Shown here piece after piece: positions 41,985-42,236 of a stretch of DNA of 42,236 nucleotides; the first letter of the stretch is position 1, and each line of letters opens with the position of its first letter. The notes beneath the pieces were generated by a model. It worked only from the letters and a program-made list of their open reading frames with translations, made no database searches and was not told the origin of the DNA. Source of the stretch: Sphaerochaeta sp. GTDB lineage: Bacteria > Spirochaetota > Spirochaetia > Sphaerochaetales > Sphaerochaetaceae. The DNA is taken from contig JAGYOG010000023.1 in assembly GCA_018399495.1 (NCBI GenBank), forward strand, positions 1 through 42,236. The letters are read 5' to 3'. A program made the position numbers and the translations under genes.

Positions 41985-42190
41985 TGTCCTGACGGGGGCG
42001 GAGGGCCGGCGGTTACGGTGAAAGTGTCTTAGGAATGGTTATCCCATATCCTTTTAGTAGTTTATCGAACCACACACCGGCCGTCGAACATCAAAATGGG
42101 AGACGCTGCTTGTATGTTTCACTGCTTGCAGCGTCATCCCGATTAGAAGCGTGACTGATCATCGAATGACCGCCATCCGGCCCCTAGTTT
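41985..42190 (+). ncRNA. Structured RNA, HEARO/omega-RNA-like candidate
   Basis: No ORF, but strong secondary structure. A terminal stem pairs 41994-42006 with 42172-42184 (11 of 13 positions paired, two mismatches at 41998/42180 and 42003/42175). Inside it, a second long stem pairs 42098-42109 with 42128-42140 (12 pairs with one bulged A at 42136). A third pairs 42016-42020 with 42075-42079, flanked by 42010-42012 with 42081-42083. The third stem encloses a further TGGTT/AACCA helix. The RNA ends about 18 bases before an ATG with AGGAGG. A multibranched GC-rich RNA of about 200 bases abutting an ORF is the layout of HEARO (omega-RNA) with IscB nucleases; a cis-regulatory leader is the alternative. 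The name is inference; the fold is seen in the sequence. Confidence 0.6.
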
Positions 42191-42208
42191 ACTACAACAG
42201 GAGGGGTT

Positions 42209-42236
42209 ATGGAAGAGAACGGAACTCATATCAGTT
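42209..42236 (+). CDS. Start of an ORF cut by the window edge, possible IscB-like protein
   Basis: Only nine codons (M-E-E-N-G-T-H-I-S) are visible. The start is convincing because AGGAGG (42199-42204) lies four bases before the ATG. Its position right after the structured RNA suggests an RNA-associated nuclease such as IscB, but nine residues cannot identify a family. Confidence 0.5.

Noticed and set aside
41990-42190. Known riboswitch classes, tmRNA, RNase P RNA or T-box for the structured RNA
   Set aside because: None of the hallmark conserved sequences of cobalamin, SAM, glycine, c-di-GMP or T-box leaders, tmRNA or RNase P RNA could be found.

Overview
This window looks like chromosomal DNA of a spirochaete, most likely a Sphaerochaeta-type (Sphaerochaetaceae) anaerobe. 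Grounds: moderate GC, a spoVG / tRNA-Gln / L25 / pth / tilS / ftsH block in a non-sporulating setting, a two-iron superoxide reductase, tandem PF04392-type binding proteins, a seven-helix membrane LuxR regulator, and binding proteins with SPase I-like signals. The assignment is inference; no rRNA is present.

Layout. 1-1000: a truncated Pro/Glu-rich lipoprotein, a 56-residue basic small protein with its own terminator, and yidD. 993-10740 (minus): a long housekeeping run reading ispE, spoVG, tRNA-Gln, rplY, pth, tilS, ftsH, lepA, then galM and udk. 10846-18755: a SMUG1-type uracil-DNA glycosylase divergent from a HAD phosphatase, an acyl-CoA synthetase, a methylthioadenosine salvage pair (deaminase plus mtnA), NADP-type glutamate dehydrogenase behind a perfect 17-bp palindrome, and superoxide reductase. 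18752-25340 (minus): gltX, glyQS and tyrS followed by a three-gene ABC importer. 25432-33304: an HD-domain membrane protein, then a minus-strand series pdxA, lipoprotein, cobO, PHP phosphatase, a RloA/RloB-like pair, a membrane LuxR regulator and an alpha/beta hydrolase. 33432-39293: an extremely acidic small protein, two paralogous binding proteins with one permease and one ATPase, and a MATE exporter. 39294-42236: a plastic region with degraded-looking DNA, a sugar permease lacking its N-terminus, a LacI regulator with an abrupt C-terminus, and at the window edge a highly structured RNA directly upstream of an ORF.

Most striking points. (1) The RloA/RloB-like pair is intact as reading frames, but catalytic motifs seem eroded in both proteins: signature, Walker B glutamate and switch histidine in RloA, and the TOPRIM acidic residues in RloB. 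This suggests a repurposed, non-catalytic derivative of a defence module. (2) The structured RNA at about 41985-42190, with a 13-position terminal stem closing a multibranched fold, sits 18 bases before an ORF in the arrangement typical of HEARO/omega-RNA plus IscB elements. (3) Several genes (yidD, ispE, mtaD, pdxA, possibly the HAD gene) have a sigma-70-like promoter whose -10 box ends only 6-8 bases before the ATG and no Shine-Dalgarno, predicting leaderless mRNAs.

The other genes fit an anaerobic fermentative heterotroph importing small organic compounds and sugars, salvaging nucleosides and methylthioadenosine, and assimilating ammonia through glutamate dehydrogenase.
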